DNA of 64,000 bases from Diaporthe sp. PMI_573 (taxonomy: Eukaryota; Ascomycota; Sordariomycetes; Diaporthales; Diaporthaceae). The stretch spans positions 434,001-498,000 of the forward strand of contig JAJTUP010000017.1 of the NCBI GenBank assembly GCA_021399435.1, read 5' to 3'. Numbering within the stretch: the first letter of the stretch is position 1; every line of letters begins with the position of its first letter. This document shows positions 1 through 9,595 of this stretch, piece by piece. The translations under genes were made by a program, and so were the position numbers. The notes under the pieces were generated by a model that searched no databases, had not been told where the DNA came from, and saw only the letters and a list, made by a program, of their open reading frames with translations.

Positions 1-974
1 AATTTGGCGATGATTGGGCGCAGATTCCTGGGGAACAGATGCAACATAGTTGCAGCCTTCGGACCGTTGACTGTGTACTCCTTGGTGACTTTGAGCCATT
101 CCGGGTTACGGCAAAGTTCCTCGCCGAGGAAGATTCGGCTCGAGAGCCTTGCAATCAGGTCCAGTAGCACGTCCTTCAAGACGATTGTGTGCCATTTACC
201 ATCCTCGGAGAGGCGATCCGTGCAGAATTTAGACATTTCGTCAACCATTGGCTCGGTTAACTGACCTGTCAGTCCTCTGTCAACATTTATCGCTGAGAGG
301 ATGTCGACTCTATCAGGGAAGATCATCAGATGAATACTGACTGATTGCAGGCGTCAACTTGGTTTTAACCATGTCTACTAGCAGATCATGTGAAACATTC
401 TCGGCCAATGGCTCGAAGCCATGAATACCGGCATGGAATGTCTAGATGACAGTAAACACCGAGTCAGCCTGCGACCAGACCAGCATGACGGTGTGATAGC
501 ATGGAAATACTGACCTTCGAGATGAAAGGATTGAATCCGAGATCGGAGTTGTTCCGGATATCGTGTGCCATCGTCCAAGGCAGGATGACCATTTCGTCCT
601 TTTCAGTCATAACTCGGAATGGTCTGCTCTTGCCAGCCTGCGTACCAAATAAGCATTCGTCTCGCCTCAACAAACGATTCACGGAGTGGGATGATGATGA
701 TTACCTTCTGAATACCCTCTGAGAGTATTCTGGGGGCATTTAAAATGTAGTTCTTGCGGGACCCGAAGTTAAATAAGTCGTGTGTTGACTTCCGATTTAC
801 CAAGGGAAATTTGGCCGAGGGGTACTTTTCCGGCCAGCAGTAGGCAAAAATCGTGATCGCCGCAACGACGATGGCGTAAAGCATATAGTCCGTCGATATG
901 AGAATATGGAAATTCTGCATAGCCTGAGGATGACTCCCTGGCAAGCCGGTAGAATTCACAATCAGGTTCTCCAT
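1..974 (-). CDS. Cytochrome P450, ent-kaurene oxidase/GA14 synthase type (N-terminal part, cut by window edge)
   Basis: N-terminal half of a membrane-bound P450 monooxygenase; the 3' half lies beyond position 1. Exons read on the minus strand: 974-705, 637-515, 441-342, 265-<1, with phases that agree at all three introns. The start at 974 gives a luminal tail and a hydrophobic anchor (about residues 28-45). After splicing, the segment TFHAGIHGFEPL matches the xFHAxIPGFE block, and SSRIFLGEELCRNPEWL is the hallmark block of CYP68/CYP503-like fungal P450s that oxidise diterpenes. The I-helix and haem loop are outside the window, so catalytic integrity cannot be judged. It is divergent from the P450 at 1661 and shares its promoter. 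Family assignment is by sequence memory; the substrate is inferred to be a cluster diterpene. Confidence 0.85.
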
Positions 975-1660
975 GGTAGACTACGCAGGCAAGTTGAGTT
1001 GCCGTATGAAATACTGTCAAGGGGGCAATAATTTAACGGGACACTTGGGTGATGAGTAGGGCTGCAAATGCGTATGACACAATTCGGAGGAGAAAGTCAA
1101 GTCGGTTTTAACTGCTGGTTCCGCCTTTTTACTCTGGAGCAAATGGTGATGATGTATTAGTGAAATGAGGAAGTGGCTGGGACTGTCGCAAAAAGCAGAC
1201 TCCGTCCGACCTGCACGGTTTTACATGGACCGTCGCTGGCATTTGTCATTAGTCTTTTCGGGTGCTCTCATGCTGCATTGCTGTCTTTGAGTTTCCCAGA
1301 CGAGAAGCTAAAAATCAACCCTGTCATCTGTGCGGTCCACCGTATACAGTAGTCCGGACTGTGGTCCTGGCCAGATGCGGTGTCCGGTTTGATTGGGCTA
1401 ATGCTCAATTCCCCAAATGGACAGCTGCTCTTGGCGTGACTGTGTGAATCACCTGTGTATCCTTCCTGCTTTCAATAATGATTACTGCGTGCACATATGG
1501 ACAGGTTGGATTGCTTTACTCTCGAGTCTCGTGACATTAAAAATACTGAACTAGAAGCTTGTCCGTGTCCCACGAAACTTCACCTATCCAGATTGACCTT
1601 GCTGGTAGTCATCGCGTACCCAAACTAGACAACCATTCCGAATCAAAGCAAAGAGACGCA
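975..1660. promoter_or_regulatory. Divergent promoter region between two P450 genes
   Basis: 686 bp without a convincing ORF, lying between two divergently transcribed P450 genes. It contains TTCGGAGG near 1085, a variant of the CTCCGAR motif seen in other cluster promoters, and several other CGG/CCG triplets. Shared regulation of the two genes is inferred from geometry. Confidence 0.5.
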
Positions 1661-3579
1661 ATGGCGCCTTCAACGCAAGTGACGCAAGCGTTCGTAAGCT
1701 TGAGAGTAGTCCTCATTCTTACCGTTGTGGCAGTATCAGTATCTACTCTTTACTTGGTAAGCACAAAAGGTTTTACTGAGGCAGGAACGCCTTTTCTTAG
1801 GAAGGGCTCTCACTAATCACCATCTGCGCTATCTGTAGATATGTGTCGCCATCTACAACATTTTCTTCCATCCACTGTGCAGATTCCCTGGCTCAAAGTG
1901 GTGGGCAATGAGTCGCGTCCCGTATCTCCTCATGGTTTGGAGCGGCGACGAGCACAAGCAGGTCTTGAAGATGCACCAGAAGTACGGCGAAGTGATTCGC
2001 TTGGCTCCAGACGAGCTTTCATTCCTGACACCGCGGGCCTGGGACGATGTCATGGGCCACCGCAAGACAGGGCAAGAAGAAAATGGGAAGGAAGAATGCT
2101 ACTCCGGAAGCATGGGCAACAGCATTGTCGCCAGCAAGCGGACTGAACACGTACGGTTGCGAAGAGTCCTGTCTCATGGTTTCTCAGCCCAGTCCATGCT
2201 CAAACAGGAGCCGATCATCCGCAAATACGTGGACCTCTTTATCAAGCAATTACACGAGATGAGCGGGGAGAACAAACCCGTAAATATGATGCGGTGGTAC
2301 AACTTCTGTACTTTCGACATCGTGGGAGACTTGGCTTTTGGGGAGCCGTTTGAGTGTTTGACCAAGCGCGACTTTCACCCTTGGGTGGCCATAATCTTCG
2401 ACAGTATCAAGTTCATGGCAATATCGATAGCTATGAAGCACTTTCCGCTTATCTACGGCATTCTCGAGAGATGCATCCCCAAAGACATACGAGAGAAAGA
2501 CGAACAACGGCGGCAATTTTCCCATCAAAAGGTTCTGAGACGCATTGAGTCGGGGACATCGCGACCCGACTTTACTGAGGCAATGATATCGCGGAAGGAC
2601 GAGCAGGTATGGCCTTTTCACTGTCATAGTTTGTTTCAGCTTTCTTTTTCTGTTCTTCTTCTTTTTCCCTCTCCCTCTCTGGTGTTCGTTTTCTTATTTC
2701 TCTGCTTTTGGAAGAAACATATGGACTAACCCTGTCATGATTTTCATGGTCGCACAGAGGATGTCACCGGTTGAAATCCAAGAAAACGCGGAGATCCTTA
2801 TAATAGCAGGTTCCGAAACCACTGCGACAACACTTTGCGGCGCGACCTATCTTCTCACCACCAACCCCAGGTGCTTGGAAAAAATCAAAGAGGAGATACG
2901 CTCTTCGTTCCAAAATGAGGAGGAGATCAACATCGTGAATACAGGTAAATTGAAATACACACAGGCTGTGCTGGACGAGACTATGCGTCGCTACCCCCCG
3001 GTAGCATCATGCACACCGAGACAAACACCGCCAGAGGGCAACATAGTTCTCGGCGAACACATTCCAGGCAATGTTTGTGTCCTTTTTCACGTTCCCGTTT
3101 CTTTCCTGATCTTCGACCGTGGCTCCAGTGCTAACCATGATCCTTTTCCCTACAGACCGTTCTTGGTGTGTGGCACTGGCCCATGTACCACAGCGAGGCC
3201 AACTTCAAACGCCCGTTTGACTTCTGCCCTGAGCGGTGGCTTGGCGATCCTGAATTCGCCAGTGATCGCAGAGACGCCTTCGAGCCATTCTCCTTTGGAC
3301 CCAGGAACTGTTTAGGACGAAAGTAAGTTATCCCCGTCTAAAGTTCAGGCATAAGATAGTGTCATCACAATTTTTAATTGGGCCAGCGGACTGATGAATC
3401 GTTTGGTGCACCTCAGTCTTGCGTACGCAGAAATGCGGACTATTCTAGCCAGAGTTATTTGGAACTTTGATATCAAGCTCGGAGATGGTTGTGATGATTG
3501 GATGAACAAGCAGAAGGTCTGGAATTTGTGGGATAAATCGGACTTGTACGTCTATCTGGTCCCGAGGATAAATTCCTAG
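1661..3579 (+). CDS. Cytochrome P450, isotrichodermin C-15 hydroxylase (CYP65-like) type
   Basis: A complete P450 of 512 residues from five exons: 1661-1756, 1839-2606, 2758-3072, 3156-3322, 3387-3579; all phases close. The order of motifs is canonical: an N-terminal membrane anchor in exon 1, [15 protein letters not shown] after it, [13 protein letters not shown] in the middle, the I-helix AGSETTAT, ExxR as ETMRR, FCPERW, and the haem loop FGPRNCLG with Cys about 445. An upstream in-frame TTG exists but the ATG at 1661 begins the anchor directly. The [13 protein letters not shown] block is typical of trichothecene-pathway CYP65 enzymes and their many paralogues in fungal terpenoid clusters. 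It probably hydroxylates or epoxidises a cluster intermediate at the ER membrane; which position cannot be told from sequence. Confidence 0.93.
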
Positions 3580-3988
3580 TCACAAGTCATTCATGTGTAG
3601 CCTAAGAAGCTCAAAATACGTCATCTTGCGAACAGACATGGCTGCCTTTCTTACCAGATTGCGCGACCAGACCTGATACGAAGAGCTTCAAATCTTTTAA
3701 ATTACTTCACCTATCTTTCCATTTTGGGGCAACGCTGTAAAGATAAAGCGGGGGTGTGTGACATGGCAGCACATAGAAATCTTCCGGTCCCCTAATGAAG
3801 CTTTCGGGGGCTAACTTTAATACTCCGAGACTTCGGAGTCGTAGCCGGTCCCTGGGAGGCGATGGTTCCTTGTCTTGCACGTCCGACAGGTCCGTTCCGT
3901 ATTATCCGGGGCCCTTCTGTGCTGGTTTGCGTCTTCCACATTTCTAAGTTACCCTCAAACCAAGTCATCCAATAGCACTTAGGAAGCT
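3580..3988. promoter_or_regulatory. Intergenic region with an inverted CCG-N6-CGG repeat upstream of the SDR gene
   Basis: About 400 bp between the end of the P450 and the SDR start. It holds the inverted repeat described separately at 3822-3839 and otherwise no coding signal that I can support. Confidence 0.5.
3822..3839. promoter_or_regulatory. Candidate Zn2Cys6 operator: perfect inverted repeat
   Basis: ACTCCGA-GACT-TCGGAGT is a perfect 7-bp inverted repeat with a 4-bp spacer, that is CCG-N6-CGG, about 150 bp upstream of the SDR ATG. Zn2Cys6 proteins classically bind paired CGG triplets, and an AflR-like regulator is encoded in the cluster. Binding is inferred. Confidence 0.5.
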
Positions 3989-5005
3989 ATGGGAATCAGC
4001 AGTAGCAAGAGTGTGCCTTTTGACCCCCGGGCCGATATCCCGCTGCTTTCCGGGAAGGTCATCCTCGTCACCGGCGGCAATGCAGGGCTGGGAAAGCAGT
4101 CCATAATCGAACTTGCGAGGCATGAGCCGTCTGAGATATGGCTCACCGCACGAGACTCTCGCAAGGGTGAGGCCGCGCGCCGTGACGTACAGAGTCAAGT
4201 CCCCGGGGCCGTCATCCGGGTATTGGAGCTCGATCTCTCGTCTCTGGACTCAGTCAGCGCGGCTGCTCAAGCTTTCCTTTCATCGGCAAGCCGCCTAGAT
4301 ATTCTGTTACTTAATGCAGGCCTAGGAGGGAGCCCACCAGGCCTTACGAACGACGGCTATGAGATCTACTTTGGCACAAACCATCTTGGGCATGCATTGC
4401 TAACCAAGCTTCTCATGCCCTTGTTGCTCCAGACGGCGGAGCAGCAGAAAGCCGACAACGAAGCCAAAAAAGACTTCCATGCAGAAAAGACTCCAGACGT
4501 CCGTGTGGTGGTTCTCACATCCATCATGATGAGCTGGGCCCCGCCGGGCGGTATCCAGTTCAACAAGCTGAACACTCCGCTCGGCGAGATTGGGACGTCT
4601 TTCACCCTATACGGGCAAAGCAAGCTGGCCAACACTCTATTCGCAAGATACCTCGCCAAGGACTATCCGCAGCTTACTGTGGCGGCCGTGCATCCCGGAG
4701 TCGTCAACACAGGTATCGCGGACAAGACCGCGCAGCATAACACATGGGCTCGCTTCTTGCTGCCAGCGGCGAGTCCATTCATGCTGACGGTAGAGGAGGG
4801 GGTCAAAAATCAGTTGTGGGCTTCCACGTCTAAGGATGTCATCAGTGGTGAATTTTACACGCCGGTTGGTGTTCTGGGAAACGCTACGAAGCTTGCATCT
4901 GATGATGCACTGGCGGGAAGGTTGCGCGAGTGGACCGAAGCCGAGTTGGAAAAGTATCATGCGAAGACTTTTGTCCTCGAACACAATGAAAGCAAACATC
5001 CTTAG
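3989..5005 (+). CDS. Short-chain dehydrogenase/reductase
   Basis: An intronless NAD(P)-dependent oxidoreductase of 338 residues. The Rossmann nucleotide-binding motif TGGNAGLG is at residues 28-35, NAG at 109-111, a Ser about 178 at the end of a beta strand, and the catalytic YxxxK as Y208-GQS-K212, all in the normal order for classical SDRs. The length resembles retinol-dehydrogenase/WW-domain-oxidoreductase-like fungal SDRs (300-340 residues). It sits between two CYP65-like P450s, so it likely oxidises an alcohol made by a P450 or reduces a ketone on the diterpene scaffold. The start ATG at 3989 is supported by the following short N-terminal helix and by the regulatory-looking palindrome about 150 bp upstream. 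No membrane anchor is evident. Confidence 0.93.
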   Translation: MGISSSKSVPFDPRADIPLLSGKVILVTGGNAGLGKQSIIELARHEPSEIWLTARDSRKGEAARRDVQSQVPGAVIRVLELDLSSLDSVSAAAQAFLSSASRLDILLLNAGLGGSPPGLTNDGYEIYFGTNHLGHALLTKLLMPLLLQTAEQQKADNEAKKDFHAEKTPDVRVVVLTSIMMSWAPPGGIQFNKLNTPLGEIGTSFTLYGQSKLANTLFARYLAKDYPQLTVAAVHPGVVNTGIADKTAQHNTWARFLLPAASPFMLTVEEGVKNQLWASTSKDVISGEFYTPVGVLGNATKLASDDALAGRLREWTEAELEKYHAKTFVLEHNESKHP

Positions 5006-5202
5006 TGCGCCTACGTGATATCTGATGGTGGGGCCGAAAGCTATACTGGGTAATAGCAGGAAAGCGTGTATGTAGCGGAAGTCAGAGCTGCAAAAATAGG
5101 CACTTGTATGTGGACGATTTTATCAGGGAAGACGGAGATTCATTATAAAACAAAATATGCATGTATACATATTCCCCATCTATTCTTCTTTGCGAGACTT
5201 GA

Positions 5203-7122
5203 TTATACTGTTTGTCTTGGAGCCTCCTTGAGTCGCACCATTAGTGGTGGCTTTTTCCACACAGCAAAAGCCTTCATATTCATGAAATCCTCCGCAGGGT
5301 CCCACTGCCACGCGCCTGCCTCGCCGCCCTCGAATTCTACGTCAAAGTTCCAGAGCAGTCGGCAGATAATGAGCCGCTGTTCCATCATCGAGAGGTTTCG
5401 ACCCAAGCATCCACGCGGTCCAAAGCCAAAAGGTTGGGAGGCTGCCTTGTTGTCTTCGCTGTAATTCCCTTGACCGGTGCTAACTTCCAACCATCGTTCT
5501 GGGACAAACTTGTCCGGGTCCTTGAAGTTCAAAGGCGAGTGGGTTGAAGCCCAAGTTGCTACAGAGATCGACGTCTACACATTGATCTGGATCAGAATTT
5601 ATCGTGCCGGTAATAAAGTAGGGTCATCTGAACTCACATCTCCCGGCACCCAGTTACCATCTATATTGCAACCTTCTTGTGGAGACCATCGCATCAAAGG
5701 GAAAGGAACCGGGGTGTGAAGACGCATGGCCTCGTTGATGCAAGCGCCAAGGTACGGAAGGTCCTTGGCTGTAGCCCAAGAAATATCGCTCTCGGATTTG
5801 AAGCTGGTGCGTATCTCCATTGCTAGGTTCTGATATGCCGTCTTGTGTCTCAGCATCAGATTCACCCACCCCGAAATAGCAATACCGGTAGCATCGCTTC
5901 CTGCTCCACTGCATTCGAACTTTAGTTTGAGAATGAGAACATGACCTTTGCCCGGGGAGACTCACATCATCAATGACGCATTTGCAAATATTTCGTCTTC
6001 GGACAGAGAGTTCTTCTCCGCATTTTTCAAGACATAGTAAAGGAAGTCCTCATGCACTCTCTGAGAGTCCGCTATACGAGCCAGTGTCTTCTTCTTGCTA
6101 TTCTTGAAATGCATATACCGGCTTTCGGATGTGCTCCTCGGGAGAAGCAACTCAACCAGCTTCTTCTGCATCCATGTATCGGCACCGGCGAGACGCCTCG
6201 TTGCCTGCTGATAAGCGATAGTTTGCCCGATCTTGGACACAGCATCAGCCCAGTCAGATCCGGCAACGCCAGTTAGACACCCAAATGGCTCAGCAAAGGC
6301 CAGCTCCCCGATGATATCAAACGTGGTAAGTCCGAACCAGGTAGGGAGGTCAAATGCTTCTTGACTTGTCGCGAACCGACGCATTGCCTCCACGAACCCG
6401 TCGATATGCTTCAGCATCAGCCTCTCTTGGTCAAGCAATGCTGTGCCAGAAAATGGATACGCCCATGCTTTGCGTACTCGGGCATGATCGACCGCAGGGG
6501 CTGCAGTCATGTCAACGCCGCCTTTCGTTGCGGCAAATGACTTGACAACAACAGGTGCCTTCTCTAAATTGAGCTATAGCGCAATGCGATGTTTGGTTAG
6601 CCAACAACGAATTTTCTAAAATCACTGTGATCTATTTGGCGAGAAATTCACTGATCACAATGAAAGTAAATACGTACTCTCACGCTGTGAATGTCTTCCC
6701 ATGCTGTCCCATTGGCAAAGGAGAGGTCATTAGGCGCTGAGCGGACAACGGGACCTGCGAGGATATCGTACTAAGCCAAATATTCGTGGACGCATTAGGA
6801 TACCTGAGATCACGCAACTGACCATACTTGGTGTGCAACTTTCGCAGATAGGCATGTTGGCGTCCACTTATAAGCGCGAGACAGAGAGGAACTGGTGATA
6901 CGGCGTTGAACCACGGTCCCGGGAAATTTGACAGCTTATGAAATCGCAAGCGGTGAATGCCGAGGCCGAGGAAATAGACAACACTCTTATCGTCACTTCA
7001 AGTCAGTCTTCTTCGAAATTCTAGTGTCTCTACTTCGTGATTAATCCGAGTACACTGACCAATATGCAAGCCAACTTCAGCGCCGCGAATGTGATTGCGA
7101 TAACGTGGATTGAGAAGACCAT
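5203..7122 (-). CDS. Cytochrome P450, CYP65-like
   Basis: A complete P450 of about 517 residues from six exons read on the minus strand: 7122-7060, 6985-6823, 6754-6678, 6573-5966, 5908-5638, 5574-5203. Phases close throughout. Landmarks are a hydrophobic N-terminus, FPGPWFNAVSPVP, HTKYGPVVRSAPNDLSF, FDIIGELAFAEPF, the I-helix IGAGSDATG (Thr kept, Glu replaced by Asp), ExxR as EAMR, FVPERW, and the haem loop FGFGPRGCLG with Cys about 450. The acceptor at 6985 is a weaker AAG site; it is supported by phase and by the continuity of the anchor. It converges on the SDR (197 bp apart) and is divergent from the acyltransferase. The reaction is inferred to be scaffold oxidation in the same pathway. 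Confidence 0.9.
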
Positions 7123-7512
7123 GTTTGAGATGACATGGGTGCGAGATACCAGCGTTGGGGCGTCCCTCGGCTCGCCCCCCTCTTTGCTCCGAGCATAGAC
7201 TGCTTAAGTAAATTCTAATCGTAACAAACGATTTACAATGACATGACTCAAATCTGGGAATTCCTCGGAAAGCCCATTCTGTTGCCCGCTTCCAATTTTT
7301 GGGGTCCGACTTTCCTAACCTTTCGAACGTGGCCAGCGATCACCCCACGTTTCTCATTGGCACATTGGTTCTTAAGCACTTGGCTGCGTCGTCACACTGC
7401 CATTCCAGTAACACTACTCGGCTCATATTGCCAAAGGCTCATTCTCTGTCATCGATTAATTTGCTACGATCATTGTCAATTCTTTTTCATCCAGACCCGC
7501 TACCTCAAAGTC
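7123..7512. promoter_or_regulatory. Divergent promoter between P450 and acyltransferase, with GCTCCGAGCAT
   Basis: 390 bp between two divergent start codons. The 11-mer GCTCCGAGCAT at 7186-7196 occurs identically at 12039-12049 in the promoter shared by the transporter and the regulator. An in-frame upstream ATG at 7243 could extend the acyltransferase, but the added residues look non-protein-like. Confidence 0.5.
7186..7196 (+). promoter_or_regulatory. GCTCCGAGCAT site in P450/acyltransferase promoter
   Basis: Identical 11-mer occurs at 12039-12049 in the transporter/regulator promoter. It contains the CTCCGAG word shared by other cluster promoters. Role as a regulator site is inferred. Confidence 0.45.
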
Positions 7513-9135
7513 ATGTTAGCTTACGGAGCTGAACACTTCATTCCCTGTGTCCGTCCTTGGACACATAAATCAGAGTATGCCGTGCTCGAAAGCCAACCAG
7601 CAATATCTCCTACCTCTACGGATACTGAGACGGCTCATATATGCCCTTTTGATCTGATGTATGCGCGTTGCTGGACCCACAGATTTCTTGTCTTCCATGT
7701 AGACGACAACAACTTTGAGCAAGCTGTGCAGGACCTCAACGACGGGCTGTGTCGCCTTGCCGCTTTAGTTCCCTACATCAAAGGCCGTGTCTTCAAGCCC
7801 TCGGCTGTTGAGGAGAACGCCACAAGCAACGGTGGCCTACGTCATCCGCGGAATCACTTAGTCCTGTCCTGGTCACGGTCCGCTCCGGCGCCCACGGTTC
7901 GCGAGCTTCCTGTTCCTGACGCCCGGAAGCTTCCTAGCCTGACCGAACTGATCGACCAAAACTTTCCTGCACAGTACTTCACCGGAGATCTTAGTACTCA
8001 GCCCTCAGCATGGACAGCTCATACCAGTGAACTGGATATCGGGGCTGCAGTCTTTTATGCAGGATGCATTCGAATCGAGGGCGGTCTTGTCCTTTCCGTC
8101 ACCAATCATCACGGAGTGTTCGATGGCGTCGGTTCTAGTGATCTGATACGGTTGTGGGCAGCATGTACGCGCGGCGGCACGCCTGACGCTATTGTGGATG
8201 CCGACGACCCCTTGATGCGCACATCCAGACTGGAGCAGTACATCAGAAGCCAAGGCCACATGTCCACTGATCGGTCACCTCATTGTTCTATTACTGGACC
8301 ACAGGTCGTGAATTTTGGACGAGGAAGCTACTGCCGCGCCAAGATATTCGCATTTTCAGGGGAAAAGATTCAACTCGCCAAGCAGGCTCTCAATGATTTG
8401 AACCTGCTGAATGATGGTAACAACACGGTCAACAACATCATACATGCAATTCTGTGGTCCTGCATCACGCGCGTCCGACTGCTACAACAGACCAAGGATG
8501 CGGCTTTGGAGTGGAGAGCGAAAGAATCGCGCCTTGGCTTGGCCGTCAATGGTCGCCGCAAGGTCTTTGGGCCAGAGGTCGCCAGGAAATCATCTTATCT
8601 GGGCAATATGACCTTCGTGGCCACGGCAGACATGTCCGTTGGGCAGCTGGATGACATTTCTCGGACCATACCTTACCACCCAGACCCTACAGTGATGGCA
8701 CAGAACTTGAAAAACATGGTGCCAATGATAGGGTCACTCGCCACAGCAGCGGAAAAAATCGACATTTCTCACATTGGCCAAGTCTTTTCGGGTATAACAA
8801 TGGTGGATGATGTGGAAAGTTTGGCCAGACCCATTGTTCCGGGCAAGCCGTTCTGCGCATACGAAGGCATGAACTTGAATTGTTCGAGTTGGGCAAATAT
8901 GGACCTGTACGGGTGCGACTTCGGGCCAGCCTTTCGGGGTAAGGCCCAAGGATCGGGCACTCCGGTTGCGGTACGATTTTTGTGTGACGATCCAGTCGAT
9001 GGTGCAATAATGATTCTTCCGAGGAGGAGAATGTCAACTGGGGACGAAAGGATAGAGGTTCACGTCTCGCTGAATGCTGATGATTTGTATGTCTTGGGGG
9101 AGGATCAGGTGCTTCAAAGCTGGTTGTGTCAATGA
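7513..9135 (+). CDS. HxxxD acyltransferase, trichothecene 3-O-acetyltransferase-like
   Basis: A CoA-dependent O-acyltransferase of 540 residues in one exon. The catalytic HxxxD motif is H200-GVF-D204 within NHHGVFDG, followed by a Gly. A DFG triplet lies at about 469-471 inside DLYGCDFGPAF, where the family usually has DFGWG; the last two positions differ. The open frame extends upstream to an ATG at 7243, but the 90 extra residues are rich in Trp, Cys and Arg without family resemblance, so I place the start at 7513. Family knowledge: TRI101-like and BAHD-fold enzymes acetylate hydroxyl groups of terpenoids using acetyl-CoA in the cytosol. In this cluster it probably acylates a P450-installed hydroxyl. 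Possible purposes are tailoring or self-protection; neither is shown by the sequence. Confidence 0.88.
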   Translation: MLAYGAEHFIPCVRPWTHKSEYAVLESQPAISPTSTDTETAHICPFDLMYARCWTHRFLVFHVDDNNFEQAVQDLNDGLCRLAALVPYIKGRVFKPSAVEENATSNGGLRHPRNHLVLSWSRSAPAPTVRELPVPDARKLPSLTELIDQNFPAQYFTGDLSTQPSAWTAHTSELDIGAAVFYAGCIRIEGGLVLSVTNHHGVFDGVGSSDLIRLWAACTRGGTPDAIVDADDPLMRTSRLEQYIRSQGHMSTDRSPHCSITGPQVVNFGRGSYCRAKIFAFSGEKIQLAKQALNDLNLLNDGNNTVNNIIHAILWSCITRVRLLQQTKDAALEWRAKESRLGLAVNGRRKVFGPEVARKSSYLGNMTFVATADMSVGQLDDISRTIPYHPDPTVMAQNLKNMVPMIGSLATAAEKIDISHIGQVFSGITMVDDVESLARPIVPGKPFCAYEGMNLNCSSWANMDLYGCDFGPAFRGKAQGSGTPVAVRFLCDDPVDGAIMILPRRRMSTGDERIEVHVSLNADDLYVLGEDQVLQSWLCQ

Positions 9136-9595
9136 CGGGTTGCATCTAATAGGTCGCTTCGGGCTCGGATTACTTTTCATGGAGGTCGCCTTTCCTAGGA
9201 ATTCTTTGCTGGATAGTCTTAGTTACTTTAGTAGAATCATTATAATTAGGGTGTTCAAGGTTCTTAGAAGCTGTCAATTTCCTCGTCAGAAACCGCCGCT
9301 TACCGATGAATTGACAATCCCGCGAGATTAGTTAAGACCAATTAATTGATGAAACTGATATATGTCTGGACTAGAAACCTGTTGCTGCTCTCTGCTAATA
9401 CATGTTTCGCAGTATTTTCCTAGTGTCTGCCCAGTCTGAAGCATCAACTTCACAAGGCAAAAGCTCCCTTGGATACCCTAGTGTAAGCCAGAAGATATGG
9501 ATAGGGCGATGCTGTTCAATCAACCTCTATATAAAATGGAATTCGAGGTAGCGAATAGAGTATCTATCATTTTCATTACCTTCACCTGACGCCAT
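9136..9595. other. AT-rich intergenic stretch between convergent genes
   Basis: 460 bp between the ends of two convergent genes. It is visibly AT-rich with repeated TTAATTA-like words; I see no gene. It presumably holds both 3' ends. Confidence 0.5.

Noticed and set aside
7243..7512. N-terminal extension of the acyltransferase from an upstream ATG
   Set aside because: The added 90 residues do not resemble the family and overlap the divergent promoter with its motif; the start at 7513 gives a normal length.
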